DNA of 44,195 bases from Criibacterium bergeronii (GCF_001693775.2 NZ_MBEW02000015.1:1-44195), one strand, 5' to 3'; positions 8,333-17,740 are shown, numbered from the stretch's first letter. The notes: generated by a model not told the origin, from the letters alone. Numbers and translations are program-made.

Positions 8333-8360
8333 ATTATACACGAAAATTTAAATTTGTATA
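8333..8360 (-). promoter_or_regulatory. Probable promoter of the disulfide reductase gene
   Basis: On the minus strand TATACA (8355-8360) and TATAAT (8333-8338) are 16 bases apart, about 35 bases before the ATG at 8300. The -10 box is perfect, the -35 only partial. Confidence 0.5.
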
Positions 8361-8422
8361 TAAATAATGAAGTTTAATGTATAAGAAAATTTCAAAGTTT
8401 TTTTTATGCTAATTAAAATTAA

Positions 8423-8467
8423 AAAGCCTATCAAACAAGATTTATAAATCTGAATATGATAGGCTTT
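8423..8467 (-). terminator. Terminator of the TetR-MMPL operon
   Basis: AAAGCCTATCA (8423-8433) and TGATAGGCTTT (8457-8467) form a perfect 11-bp stem enclosing a smaller AGATTTATAAATCT palindrome. On the minus strand the stem is followed by TTTTTAATTTT. It starts 20 bases beyond the stop of the secreted-protein gene. Confidence 0.9.
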
Positions 8468-8487
8468 ATTTATGGTTTATTAAATTT

Positions 8488-11004
8488 TTATTTGTGGAAA
8501 ATTCCTTTTAACCAGCCTGTAAATGACTTTTTTTGCTGAGCCTTTGGCACGAATGTTTTTTTCTGTTTTGCTACTTCTATTTTGTCGGTTTTCATTATAA
8601 AATTAACTGTGGAGTTTGTGATGTCTGAGCTTGTAAAGGAGTTATACGCATCAGACAATGTGATGATTTGATTTTTTCTAGCCATTATGTCGTCTGCGTC
8701 ATTTAATTTATTTTTTATGTCTTTTAGGTCGCCATTTTCATCGGTTTTGTCAATTAATTTTATAACTTGTCTTGCTACGTCAACTATTTCGTCACTAAGA
8801 GCTAGGTTTAGGGTGTCGCCAATGTATTTTGTACTATCCAAATCGTCCATCATGTTTACAAGGGTGCTTACAGTTTTTGGACTATTATGGAAAGATTTAT
8901 TGTATATTGGTAATTTTAGCTCGTCTGCAAAATTTTCTAGGATTGGTCTTGCTTGGTCAAAATCTGCTCTTAATTTTGGTATTTGACTGTAGATGTATTT
9001 TATTTTTGGGTCGTCATATTGGTTTAGCATATCTTTTAGTATGTCTATGTTTTCGCTGTTGTCGTCCATATCTTTTTTCATATCTTTTGCTTTGTGTAGC
9101 CAATAGGTGTAGTAGTCCATATCTTCTTTATTTTTGAGCAAATCAACAGCATCGTCCATGGTGTCTTGATTCTTTTTTATTTCGTCTTTTAGTGTTATTA
9201 TTTGTGGCATAATGGAATTAGCATATTCTAATGCACTTCTAATTTCACTTTTGTAGCTGTAGCTGAAATCTTTTTCTAAATCCCATTTTAGTGTTTGATA
9301 TTTATTTAAGACGTTTCTAAAGTCTGTAGTTGCTCCGGAAATGGCAGAATTGATTTTATTTTGTGCGACAGCGGAAAATTGCCCCATAATTTGTGACCTA
9401 TAGGGTTCGGGTATATGCCCTGAGTTTACCAATACTTGTAGCTGTGCTCCTGTAGTTGCACCTATTTGACCTGACCTTATTGCTTGGTCAAGTAAGCCTG
9501 CAAGCTGTCTTTGTTGGATAGGAGTTAAAGGATCATTAGGGTTGTCTGGGAAAAGTGAACTAAATTGTGAGGTTGCCTCTTTTGACTTTTTTTCAGCTAG
9601 AGCCTTGAGCATATAATTTATATCGTCCTCGCTGATGCCGCCAAGTGATAGCTCTTGTGTTTCATCAAGTAAATCAAAGATTTTATCTGTATAGCCTGTT
9701 GCTTTTTGCAAGTTTTCCAGCTCAGTGTCGTGATTTTTTACGTTGTCATATAAATCTGAGCCGGTGTCAATGATATTTTTCATATCATCGTATTTGTCTA
9801 TGATGTCTGTAGCTTTGTCAAATCTATCCATATCTAGGGTTTGTAGCTCGTCATAATCTTTTATTATCGGTTTTACTTTTTGTATTTGAGCATCGGTTAA
9901 TCTATCAGGGATATATCTTAGCACTTGGTTGTCTATGGCATATTTTAGGTCTGTGTCATCAAGGTCGGCTTTAATTTTATCATACAGCTTGACATTATTT
10001 TCTGTAACATAGTTTGGTAGTATTTTTGCAATATTTGTGTCTAGGTCATAGTATTTAAATAAATCATCTACTAATTTTTTTGCGTCATTTGTCTTATTTT
10101 GGTCTAGTAACAAATTTTTTATGCTGTTATTTTTATCTTTTGCTTTTATTGTATCTTGAGCATTTAACAGGGTATCGATGTCACTTTCAAACTCAGCATT
10201 TTTATCAAGTGGGTGGATATCTTTCAAAAAGTCTGGTAGCTCAGGTGTAAGGGCGATTGCGATTGTATTTAGTTCAAAATCTTTTACATCTGCTGTGATG
10301 GTAAATTCGTCAGGTAAATTAATATCTCTTAGCTGTTTTATGCTGGAATTATCTATGTTTAAAGATTTTTTTAATCCGGGAAATCCCATAAACATTAGCA
10401 TTTGGTTGTTGCCATCGGAGAATATTTTTGACTCGTCAGCGTGAATATTTGTAAATTTTTCGCTGTCAAAGCCGGCTACTACTATGGCTGTAAATGGTGT
10501 TGCCACGTTTTCAAATTTTCCATTTACATTTTTTCTAATAAAGGTGTTGTTTGTTAATTTGATTTTTATTGTGACTTTACCGCTTTTGCCTGCAATGTCC
10601 TTAGGTGAAATTTCTTTGTCATCAATATAATATTTTATATTTGTAGTTACCGGTAATTTTTTATTAATTGTGCCTTGATAAATTATATCCTCGTGTGGGT
10701 CGCTCCATTTTAGCTCCCCATTTTCTGTTTTAAAATAGGATACGGAGCTCATATTTTTTATATCTTCAAGGTCTGTATTTTCTGTTATGACTTTGTCTTG
10801 GACACTGTCTTTTAGCCAGTTGCTTATGGTGATTTCGGTTGCACTGCCTGTAGGGTCTAGGTTTGCGTAGACGGTTTCCATTCTTTTGACATTTGACGCT
10901 TTGTTGTCATTTTGTGCATTTATATATAGAAAATTTGAAGCTATTAGCATTACAGCCATAGTAGCGGAAATTCCTTTTTTTAGTATAGTTTTTTGATAAT
11001 TCAT
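8488..11004 (-). CDS. Large secreted helical protein partnered with MMPL exporter
   Basis: The 838-residue protein has an N-terminal signal sequence (KGISATMAVMLIASNFLYINA, about residues 11-31) and no lipobox or later membrane helix, so it is exported or anchored only by its N-terminus. Residues about 45-270 look beta-rich with a conserved-looking core (YYIDDKEISPKDIAGKSGKV). From about 270 to 815 it is charged and helical with coiled-coil character, and it ends in a short basic/hydrophobic tail (GWLKGIFHK). It starts 2 bases after the MMPL stop, and its AGGAG site lies inside the last MMPL codons, so the two are translationally coupled. I recall similar proteins beside MMPL genes in other Clostridia, without an assigned function. 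A periplasm-like accessory or adaptor role for the exporter is an inference. Confidence 0.75.
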   Translation of the reverse strand: MNYQKTILKKGISATMAVMLIASNFLYINAQNDNKASNVKRMETVYANLDPTGSATEITISNWLKDSVQDKVITENTDLEDIKNMSSVSYFKTENGELKWSDPHEDIIYQGTINKKLPVTTNIKYYIDDKEISPKDIAGKSGKVTIKIKLTNNTFIRKNVNGKFENVATPFTAIVVAGFDSEKFTNIHADESKIFSDGNNQMLMFMGFPGLKKSLNIDNSSIKQLRDINLPDEFTITADVKDFELNTIAIALTPELPDFLKDIHPLDKNAEFESDIDTLLNAQDTIKAKDKNNSIKNLLLDQNKTNDAKKLVDDLFKYYDLDTNIAKILPNYVTENNVKLYDKIKADLDDTDLKYAIDNQVLRYIPDRLTDAQIQKVKPIIKDYDELQTLDMDRFDKATDIIDKYDDMKNIIDTGSDLYDNVKNHDTELENLQKATGYTDKIFDLLDETQELSLGGISEDDINYMLKALAEKKSKEATSQFSSLFPDNPNDPLTPIQQRQLAGLLDQAIRSGQIGATTGAQLQVLVNSGHIPEPYRSQIMGQFSAVAQNKINSAISGATTDFRNVLNKYQTLKWDLEKDFSYSYKSEIRSALEYANSIMPQIITLKDEIKKNQDTMDDAVDLLKNKEDMDYYTYWLHKAKDMKKDMDDNSENIDILKDMLNQYDDPKIKYIYSQIPKLRADFDQARPILENFADELKLPIYNKSFHNSPKTVSTLVNMMDDLDSTKYIGDTLNLALSDEIVDVARQVIKLIDKTDENGDLKDIKNKLNDADDIMARKNQIITLSDAYNSFTSSDITNSTVNFIMKTDKIEVAKQKKTFVPKAQQKKSFTGWLKGIFHK

Positions 11005-11006
11005 TT

Positions 11007-13088
11007 TTATTCTCCTAAATTAACATTGACTGTTTTACTTGGTCTGATTTTTTCCATAAATGTTTGATATAGGTAAAGTATAGGCGGTAGTATAAATATT
11101 ATTACTAGTCCTGATATTACTGAGCCTCTTGCCAAGGTTATACATATACCTTTTATTATATCTATGGAAGATACAAATATTACTCCTGATGTGGCTGATA
11201 AAAATACTAAAACGCTGGTGATGATTGATTTTGAAGATGCAGTGGTTGCTATTCTGACTGCGTCTTTGGCATTAAGCCCGTTTGATAGTTCTTCGGTAAA
11301 TCTTGTAGTGAGCAAGATAGAGTAGTCAACAGTTGCACCTAGCTGTATTGCACCGATTACTATCGGGGTTACAAAGGATACTTCGTTTGCGGTTATAAAT
11401 GGTATTGACATATTTATAAATATTGCAAACTCTATACATAAAACCAATATAACGGGGATTAGTAAGGATTTAAAAACTAGGGCAACTATAATAAAAATTG
11501 AAATTACAGAAATAATGTTTGTAATTTGGATGTCCTTATTTACTGTGATTGATAAATCTTTTGTAAGTGCTGCCTCGCCTGTGACCATGGCATTTGGATC
11601 ATAAGACTTTGCAAGCTGATTAATTTTATCAATTTGCTCGTTCGACTCGTCTGTAGCTGTGGCATACATGGAGTTTATAATTATAGTTTGTTTGCCATCT
11701 TTTTTGAAAATATCTTTTATTGAGTCAGGGATAAAGCTGTCAGGTATTCCCTTGCCAATTATTTTTTGGTAGCCAAGTACGGTTTTTACTCCGTCAATTT
11801 TTTCCAGCTTTTTAAAAAATATAATCATATCACTTGCAGGTATGTCATCGCTCATTACAATTATGTGAGAGTCAGACATTCCAAAGTCATTTTCAAGTTT
11901 ATTTTTGCCAATATTTGCATCTATTGTCTTTGGCAAAGACTGGCTGATGTTGTAATAAACCGGCACATGGGATTGCATATAGTATGCGGGCAGCATCATA
12001 ATTAAAATAAATAAAACAGCAAGCTTTCTTCTTTTAAATACTCTGTCAGTTAGATTATCAGTGCTTGGGATTAATGACTTGTGTGTGTATTTTTTGATTT
12101 TGTCGTCTAATAAAAGTATCGCTGCAGGTAAAAATGTTACGCAAGTTAGCACTCCAATTACTACACCTTTCATCATTACAAGTCCAAGGTCTATACCAAT
12201 GGTGAACCCCATAAAGCACAAAGAGCCAAAACCTGCTATGGTAGTAAGAGAGCTACCTGCTAGGGATAAAAACGCACCAACTATAGCATTTTCCATAGCC
12301 AGCTTTGAGTTATTGCATTTTTCTTTTTCTTCATCATATCTGTGGACTACGAATATGGCGTAATCGACTGTGACAGCCAGCTGCAGTATTGCAGCAATTG
12401 CCTGAGTGATATATGAAATCTCACCAAAAATAATGTTTGTGCCAAAATTATAAATTATACCAAGACCTATTGAAAGCATAAAGATAAATGGAAGTACATA
12501 GGACTCTATGCAAAGTTGCAAAACTACAAGAGAAAGTGCACCTGCCAGCATTATATATATTGGCATTTCTCTTAGTATGAGCATTTTTATATCTTTAAGA
12601 AGTACAGACAGACCACTCATAAAGCATTGCTCGTTCATGTATGTTTTCATAGTGGCGATTGCCTCCATGGTGCTTTCAGAGGCGGCTTTTTCCTCGTATT
12701 TTACCATCAGCATTTCACCATTTTGAGAGTAAAAATTATCTGTTATTTCCTTAGGCAAAAAATCTTTTGGTATTCCTGAGCCTACAAAATCTCTAAGATA
12801 AATTACATCATTTACAGCAGGTATTTGTTTGATTTTTTTTGCTAAACTAGCCACGTCAGACTGTGGCATATTATCTATCATTAAAAATGTGGTAGCCGCC
12901 AGTTTAAAATCACGTTCTAGCACATTTTCCGCTATTACTGACTCCTTGTCCTTTGGCAAGTAGGATAAAACGTCATAGTTTACTCTTGTCATTGCTGCAC
13001 CGTAAATGCAGGGTAATACAAGTAAAAAACTGAGCAAAACTATGACTTTTGCGTGATTTGAAATATATTTTGCGAATAAATGTAACAA
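11007..13088 (-). CDS. MMPL/RND-superfamily exporter
   Basis: This is a proton-driven membrane exporter of the MMPL (RND) superfamily, a group that often moves lipids or lipophilic compounds. The 693-residue protein shows the tandem architecture: each half starts with one membrane helix, then an extracellular domain of about 130-160 residues, then five further helices, for about 12 in total. Both halves keep the charged intramembrane motif, TVDYAIFVVHRYDEE in the first and GATVDYSILLTTRFTEEL in the second. It is preceded by a TetR gene 39 bases upstream and followed by the long secreted protein, forming a regulator-pump-accessory operon. The cargo is not evident from sequence. Confidence 0.9.
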   Translation of the reverse strand: MLHLFAKYISNHAKVIVLLSFLLVLPCIYGAAMTRVNYDVLSYLPKDKESVIAENVLERDFKLAATTFLMIDNMPQSDVASLAKKIKQIPAVNDVIYLRDFVGSGIPKDFLPKEITDNFYSQNGEMLMVKYEEKAASESTMEAIATMKTYMNEQCFMSGLSVLLKDIKMLILREMPIYIMLAGALSLVVLQLCIESYVLPFIFMLSIGLGIIYNFGTNIIFGEISYITQAIAAILQLAVTVDYAIFVVHRYDEEKEKCNNSKLAMENAIVGAFLSLAGSSLTTIAGFGSLCFMGFTIGIDLGLVMMKGVVIGVLTCVTFLPAAILLLDDKIKKYTHKSLIPSTDNLTDRVFKRRKLAVLFILIMMLPAYYMQSHVPVYYNISQSLPKTIDANIGKNKLENDFGMSDSHIIVMSDDIPASDMIIFFKKLEKIDGVKTVLGYQKIIGKGIPDSFIPDSIKDIFKKDGKQTIIINSMYATATDESNEQIDKINQLAKSYDPNAMVTGEAALTKDLSITVNKDIQITNIISVISIFIIVALVFKSLLIPVILVLCIEFAIFINMSIPFITANEVSFVTPIVIGAIQLGATVDYSILLTTRFTEELSNGLNAKDAVRIATTASSKSIITSVLVFLSATSGVIFVSSIDIIKGICITLARGSVISGLVIIFILPPILYLYQTFMEKIRPSKTVNVNLGE

Positions 13089-13127
13089 AGTTGTCTCCTA
13101 AAATATTTTTAATTGTAAATATTGTTA

Positions 13128-13694
13128 TTACGCTATAATGTTTATAATAGAGCAGTACAATTCCTCTTTGATATCTTCTATAGAGTAGGGGGATACTTTT
13201 TCAAATGCGTTGTAACAAACTCCTCCAACTAATTCTATTATTAAATATAATTTTTTCTTGTCTCTTTCTATATCAGTTGATTTGATATCAGTCAAAAAAG
13301 TCGATACGGCTTTTGTTACTAGAGGGTCATTTATATATTTAAATAATCCGGTGTATAAATTTTTTCTTATAATTTTTAAATATTCCTTTTTTAGTTCGTA
13401 TTGCCCAATTAAATTGTCAACTAGATAGATTAATTTGTCCTCAGGTGACAAGGTATCCATCTTTTGGGTGTCTTGAAAAATTTGTTCAAAGATTTTTTTA
13501 GACTCTGTTATTATTACAGCTTGAATAAGCTCTTCTTTGTCCTTAAAATATAAATAAAATGTGCCTTTGGCAACGCCTGCTTTTTTAGCAATGTCACTGA
13601 TACTGGTTTGTTCAATTTGATACTCTTTAAAAAGCTCCAATGCTGAATTATATATGAGCTGTTTTTTATTATTTTTAAGGTTTACATCTTCCAT
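13128..13694 (-). CDS. TetR-family transcriptional repressor of the MMPL operon
   Basis: This 188-residue protein has a TetR N-terminal helix-turn-helix (TSISDIAKKAGVAKGTFYLYFKDKEEL, residues about 25-51) and a variable helical ligand-binding C-terminal domain. It is the first gene of the operon with the exporter, 39 bases upstream of it. Two palindromes TGACC-N3-GGTCA in its own promoter region are fitting TetR-type operators, so autorepression relieved by the exported compound or a signal molecule is likely. GGAGGC precedes the ATG. The ligand is unknown. Confidence 0.93.
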   Translation of the reverse strand: MEDVNLKNNKKQLIYNSALELFKEYQIEQTSISDIAKKAGVAKGTFYLYFKDKEELIQAVIITESKKIFEQIFQDTQKMDTLSPEDKLIYLVDNLIGQYELKKEYLKIIRKNLYTGLFKYINDPLVTKAVSTFLTDIKSTDIERDKKKLYLIIELVGGVCYNAFEKVSPYSIEDIKEELYCSIINIIA

Positions 13695-13737
13695 TTTGCC
13701 TCCTAATCGTCATGTAAAATTTAAAACAAATTAAAAA

Positions 13738-13786
13738 TGACCATCGGTCATATATTCATTATAATACTAAAATGACCGCTGGTCAA
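13738..13786 (-). promoter_or_regulatory. Promoter and twin operators of the TetR-MMPL operon
   Basis: On the minus strand TTGACC (13781-13786) and TATAAT (13758-13763) are exactly 17 bases apart. The 13-bp palindromes TGACCGCTGGTCA (13773-13785) and TGACCATCGGTCA (13738-13750) share TGACC-N3-GGTCA. The first covers the -35 box, and the second covers the expected start point, centres 35 bp apart. Repressor on both sites would block polymerase. Confidence 0.88.
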
Positions 13787-13828
13787 TATTTATTTTTTGC
13801 TCAAAATACTTGATACATTAGTAAAAAA

Positions 13829-13867
13829 AAGACAAACCTACTGAAAAAATTTCAATAGGTTTGTCTT
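13829..13867 (-). terminator. Terminator of deoC
   Basis: AAGACAAACCTA (13829-13840) and TAGGTTTGTCTT (13856-13867) form a perfect 12-bp stem. On the minus strand it is followed by a run of eight T. It begins 22 bases after the deoC stop. Confidence 0.9.
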
Positions 13868-13888
13868 AAAAATTTTTTAAGAATAATT

Positions 13889-14539
13889 TTATTTTACAAT
13901 TTCTACACTTGCACTAGCACCTATTCTGTCTGCTCCGGCTTTTACCATTTCAAGGGCAGTTTGTTTGTCTCTGATACCGCCGCTGGCTTTGACTAAGGCT
14001 TTGCCATTTACAGCTTTTTTCATCAAATCGACATATTCTTTTGTAGCTCCGCCTGTAGAAAATCCGGTAGAAGTTTTTACAAAGTCCGCCTTTGCCTCCA
14101 CTGACAGTTCGCACGCCTTTACTTTTTCTTCATCAGTTAACAGACAAGTTTCGATTATTACTTTTAAAATTTTTGGAGCAGGAACTGCAGCTCTTACAGC
14201 CTTTATATCATCTAAAACCATATCAAATTTTTTGGCTTTCATGTAGCCTACATTTATAACCATGTCTATTTCATCAGCACCGTCTTCTACAGCAATCTTT
14301 GTTTCATAAGCCTTTGCCTTTGTGCTCATAGCTCCAAGAGGAAAACCTACCACGCAGCAGGTCTTAACATCAGTACCTTTTAACTCTGATGATACAAGAG
14401 CTACGTAGCAAGAATTTACGCAAACAGATGCAAAATCATATTCCTTAGCCTCTGAGCAAAGTTGTTTAACCTTTTCTTCAGTAGCCTCTGCCTTTAGTAT
14501 AGTGTGGTCTATCATTTTATTTAATTTTATATTTTCCAT
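13889..14539 (-). CDS. deoC: Deoxyribose-phosphate aldolase
   Basis: DeoC splits 2-deoxyribose-5-phosphate into glyceraldehyde-3-phosphate and acetaldehyde in deoxynucleoside catabolism. I place the start at the ATG at 14539 ([16 protein letters not shown]), six bases after a GGAGG site at 14546-14550, rather than 23 codons upstream. This gives 216 residues, usual for the family. Active-site residues are visible: Asp92 (in [10 protein letters not shown]), the Schiff-base Lys155 (in FVKTSTGF) and Lys184 (in LVKASGGI). It is a single-gene unit with its own promoter and terminator; no other nucleoside catabolism gene lies nearby. Confidence 0.95.
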   Translation of the reverse strand: MENIKLNKMIDHTILKAEATEEKVKQLCSEAKEYDFASVCVNSCYVALVSSELKGTDVKTCCVVGFPLGAMSTKAKAYETKIAVEDGADEIDMVINVGYMKAKKFDMVLDDIKAVRAAVPAPKILKVIIETCLLTDEEKVKACELSVEAKADFVKTSTGFSTGGATKEYVDLMKKAVNGKALVKASGGIRDKQTALEMVKAGADRIGASASVEIVK

Positions 14540-14579
14540 TAAATGCCTCCGATTTAATATTTGTTCATAATTTGAGAAA

Positions 14580-14608
14580 ATACTACCATACATAAAATGT
14601 AGTGTCAA
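14580..14608 (-). promoter_or_regulatory. Promoter and possible operator of deoC
   Basis: On the minus strand TTGACA (14603-14608) and TAGTAT (14580-14585) are 17 bases apart. Inside the spacer lies the perfect palindrome TACAT-AAA-ATGTA (14589-14601), placed where a bound repressor would block the promoter. The regulator is not encoded here. Confidence 0.65.
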
Positions 14609-14692
14609 GTTTTGATAATTTGTATGGAAAGTAAGAGCGTATCGTTAATCAATATAGATTATAAGAAAGAGGTTAAATCTATAAATTGTTAT

Positions 14693-14721
14693 TTGCCATT
14701 AAAAACTTTTTATAGTAAAAT
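14693..14721 (+). promoter_or_regulatory. Promoter of tex
   Basis: TTGCCA (14693-14698) and TAAAAT (14716-14721) are 17 bases apart, 55 bases upstream of the tex ATG, which has a CAGGAGG ribosome site. Confidence 0.65.
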
Positions 14722-14776
14722 TATAAATCAGGCAACAAAAATATTGATTTACTTGTAGGCTAACTCAGGAGGAAAG

Positions 14777-16933
14777 ATGGATTTAATCGAAATACTAACC
14801 AAGGAATTTAACATCAAGAAAAATCACACTGAAAATATAATATCTCTATTGCAAGAGGGCAACACAGTACCATTTATTGCAAGATACAGAAAAGAAATGA
14901 CAGGCAGTGCCAGCGATGTATTGCTTAGAGATTTTTACGATAGATACAATTATTTGCAAAATTTGGAGGCAAGAAAAACAGCTATAACAAATTCCATTAC
15001 AGAGCAGGGCAAAATGACTGATGAAATCACAAAGGCAATAGAGCTTGCCATGACTTTGCAGGAAGTGGAGGACATCTACGCTCCATTTAAGCAAAAGAAA
15101 AAGACAAGAGCATCCGTTGCAAAGGAAAAAGGACTAGAGCCACTTGCGTTGATTTTAATCGGTGATGAAAAATCTGCCGAAACTGAGGCTAATATTTATA
15201 TAGATATAGAAAAAGGTGTAGAAACAGACCAAGATGCCTTAAACGGTGCTATGGATATAGTTGCCGAAATGATTTCTGAAGATTTTGAGCTAAAAAAAGA
15301 GCTTAGGAAAATATATTTTGACAAGGGCATTTTAATTTCTAGCATGAAAAAAGACGCTGATCAAAAAGAAGACGCCAACATCTACAAAATGTATTTTGAT
15401 TTCTCTCAAAAAGCCTATGATATGCCATCATACAGAGTATTAGCACTTAATAGAGGCGAAAAGCAGGACATCTTAAAGGTAAAGATAGAAATTGAGCAAG
15501 AAGAATTTGAAAAAAAGGTACAAAAAAAATATCCACTTGGACAAAAAAATGCAGAATTAATAGAAAAAACTATAAAAGACTCTCTTCAAAGGCTTATTTT
15601 ACCATCACTTGAAAGAGAATTACGCTCAGACATGACTGATAGAGCCGAAGAAGAGGCTATAAACGTATTTGGTAAAAACTTATCTGCACTACTTATGCAG
15701 TCACCGGTCAAGGACAAGGTTGTAATGGGATGGGACCCGGCTTTTCGTACCGGTTGCAAAATAGCAGTAGTAGACGCTACCGGTAAAGTAATAGACATCA
15801 ATACAGTTTATCCTACAGCTCCTCAAAACAAAGTTGAAGAAACAACTAAAATTATTAATGAAATGATAAAAAAAGATAAGGTAGACATAATATCTATAGG
15901 CAATGGTACTGCATCAAGAGAGTCTGAAAAAATTGTATCTGATATATTAAAAACTCACGATGGAGTTTATTACACAATAGTCAGCGAGGCGGGGGCATCT
16001 GTATATTCAGCCTCTGAGCTTGCAGTAAAAGAATTGCCTGACTTAAACGTATCTATCAGAGGGGCTGTATCAATAGCAAGAAGGCTACAAGACCCAATGA
16101 GCGAGCTTGTAAAAATCGACCCAAAATCTATAGGAGTAGGTCAGTATCAGCATGATGTAAATGCAAAAAGACTTGAAGAAGTCCTTACAAATGTAGTTGT
16201 TGACAACGTAAATAAGGTCGGTATAGATATAAACACTGCATCATACAGCGTATTATCTTACATTTCAGGCTTATCAGCCTCAGTTGCAAAAAATATAGTA
16301 GCATACAGAGATGAAAATGGGAAATTCACCGACAGAAAACAGCTTTTAAAAGTGCCAAGACTAGGCAAGCAATCTTATCAGCAGGCGGTAGGCTTTTTAA
16401 GAGTTAGAGATGGCAAAAATGTATTAGATAACACTGGAATACATCCGGAAACCTACGACCAAACTCAAAAATTAATTGAATTATTAGATTTGGATATAAA
16501 CAGCGAAGATTTTATAGCAAAATTTAATCAAAAAATCAGCAGCCAGTCTCAAAAGGATTTAGCAGACAAATTAGAAATAGGTATGCCGACTTTATTAGAC
16601 ATAATAAAAGAGCTACAAAAACCGGGACTTGACGTCAGAGATGAAAAAAATATCAAGCCGCAGCTTAGAAGTGACATATTAAAGTTAGAAGATTTATCAG
16701 ACGGCATGGTACTAAGAGGAACAGTCAGAAACGTTACACAATTTGGAGCATTTGTTGACGTTGGTCTAAAAAATGACGGCTTAGTCCACATTTCAAAGCT
16801 TAGCGACAAATATGTCAAGGACCCCAGTGACGTGGTAGCCATAGGTGATATAGTTGATGTAAAAGTTATTGGTATAGATTATGACAGAGGAAAAATAAGT
16901 CTATCTATGAGAGATGTCAATAAGGAAAGCTAG
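14777..16933 (+). CDS. tex: Tex-family S1 RNA-binding transcription accessory protein
   Basis: Tex is a cytoplasmic nucleic-acid-binding protein related to eukaryotic Spt6 and linked to transcription. The 718-residue length is normal. In order: an N-terminal helical Tex domain (from MDLIEILTKEFNIKKNHTENI), a YqgF/RNase H-like domain beginning around 315 (VVMGWDPAFRTGCKIAVVDATG), a helix-hairpin-helix pair near 490-560 (ASYSVLSYISGLSASVAKNI, then LLKVPRLGKQSYQQAVGFL), and an S1 domain near 640-715 (GMVLRGTVRNVTQFGAFVDV). An AGGAGG site precedes the ATG. Two small genes follow closely and may be co-transcribed. Confidence 0.96.
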   Translation: MDLIEILTKEFNIKKNHTENIISLLQEGNTVPFIARYRKEMTGSASDVLLRDFYDRYNYLQNLEARKTAITNSITEQGKMTDEITKAIELAMTLQEVEDIYAPFKQKKKTRASVAKEKGLEPLALILIGDEKSAETEANIYIDIEKGVETDQDALNGAMDIVAEMISEDFELKKELRKIYFDKGILISSMKKDADQKEDANIYKMYFDFSQKAYDMPSYRVLALNRGEKQDILKVKIEIEQEEFEKKVQKKYPLGQKNAELIEKTIKDSLQRLILPSLERELRSDMTDRAEEEAINVFGKNLSALLMQSPVKDKVVMGWDPAFRTGCKIAVVDATGKVIDINTVYPTAPQNKVEETTKIINEMIKKDKVDIISIGNGTASRESEKIVSDILKTHDGVYYTIVSEAGASVYSASELAVKELPDLNVSIRGAVSIARRLQDPMSELVKIDPKSIGVGQYQHDVNAKRLEEVLTNVVVDNVNKVGIDINTASYSVLSYISGLSASVAKNIVAYRDENGKFTDRKQLLKVPRLGKQSYQQAVGFLRVRDGKNVLDNTGIHPETYDQTQKLIELLDLDINSEDFIAKFNQKISSQSQKDLADKLEIGMPTLLDIIKELQKPGLDVRDEKNIKPQLRSDILKLEDLSDGMVLRGTVRNVTQFGAFVDVGLKNDGLVHISKLSDKYVKDPSDVVAIGDIVDVKVIGIDYDRGKISLSMRDVNKES

Positions 16934-16940
16934 GATACAA

Positions 16941-17309
16941 ATGGATAAAAAACGAAGTAGATATTTAACTTATGTAGTAATTGTAGTGCTACTGATTTTA
17001 ACCTACGTTGAGTTTAAGTATGGAGTAAGAGCTAGGCGGTTTTCAGACAGCTTTTTGTTCAATTTTTTGTTACCTTTTGTATTTTATTTAAAAACTAAAG
17101 ACAACTATGAATTATGTATCAAGACTGTTCCCGATAAAATGAAAACCAATAAGGTTCAGTATATTATTATAGCAGTATCAGTGCTACTTGGCTTGCTTGT
17201 CGGTATAAGAAAAAATGGCTACATCAATATGATGGGAGGTACATTTTTAATAACCTCAGCTTATTACTTTCTTTACTATCACCTTGTATTAAAAAAAGCA
17301 GTCAAATAA
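16941..17309 (+). CDS. Small membrane protein of unknown function
   Basis: The likely start is the ATG at 16941, with TAGGAT seven bases upstream in the gap after the tex stop (16933). It gives 122 residues. Membrane segments are visible near residues 8-23 (VVIVVLLILTYVEF), 34-48 (FLFNFLLPFVFYL), 72-90 (YIIIAVSVLLGLLVGI) and 95-115 (MMGGTFLITSAYYFLYYHLVL), with basic residues in the loops. I do not recognise the family. It directly follows tex and is probably co-transcribed with it. Confidence 0.72.
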   Translation: MDKKRSRYLTYVVIVVLLILTYVEFKYGVRARRFSDSFLFNFLLPFVFYLKTKDNYELCIKTVPDKMKTNKVQYIIIAVSVLLGLLVGIRKNGYINMMGGTFLITSAYYFLYYHLVLKKAVK

Positions 17310-17410
17310 TTTTCAATAAAATTCTATATTTATTTTAAATTCATAGTATAATCTATTCTAAGTTAAGAAAAATTTTAAGTTTATTTATACGATTGATACC
17401 GGAGTAAATC

Positions 17411-17740
17411 ATGGATACACAAAAAATTGATTTTAATGACATGAACAAACAGTCTAAGATTGATAATATTTTAAAAAGGTTTAATTTAGTCCAAGAAGAC
17501 AAGGTAGACAGCGAGATATTACAGCAAGGGGAAGATTTAAATTCTGATGCAAAACAAGAGGATATAAATTCAAAGCTGGAATTTATAAATGACCACTTGG
17601 AAGAAATCATTGACTGTTTCAAAGACACCAAGACAAGAAAAGAAATTGATAGACAAACAGCTACAGGTTATTTCCAAGAGCTGATGAAAGCGAGAAAATT
17701 GGAAAAAAAGAGAATGGAAGAGTCTGATTTGCTAAAATAA
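17411..17740 (+). CDS. Small acidic/helical protein of unknown function
   Basis: The 109-residue protein is highly charged, lacks signal or membrane segments and is predicted helical throughout. The first half is acidic (EDKVDSEILQQGEDLNSDAKQED), the last third basic (RKEIDRQTATGYFQELMKARKLEKKRM). A single cysteine lies in EEIIDCFKD. I do not recognise the family. CCGGAG lies 7 bases before the ATG. A clear terminator at 17767-17793 closes the unit. Codon use fits the neighbours, so it is probably real. Confidence 0.68.
   Translation: MDTQKIDFNDMNKQSKIDNILKRFNLVQEDKVDSEILQQGEDLNSDAKQEDINSKLEFINDHLEEIIDCFKDTKTRKEIDRQTATGYFQELMKARKLEKKRMEESDLLK

Noticed and set aside
14654..14682. ATAGATT/AATCTAT inverted repeat upstream of tex as a tRNA or riboswitch
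   Set aside because: The stem is short, there are no conserved tRNA arms or aptamer motifs, and it precedes the likely -35 box.
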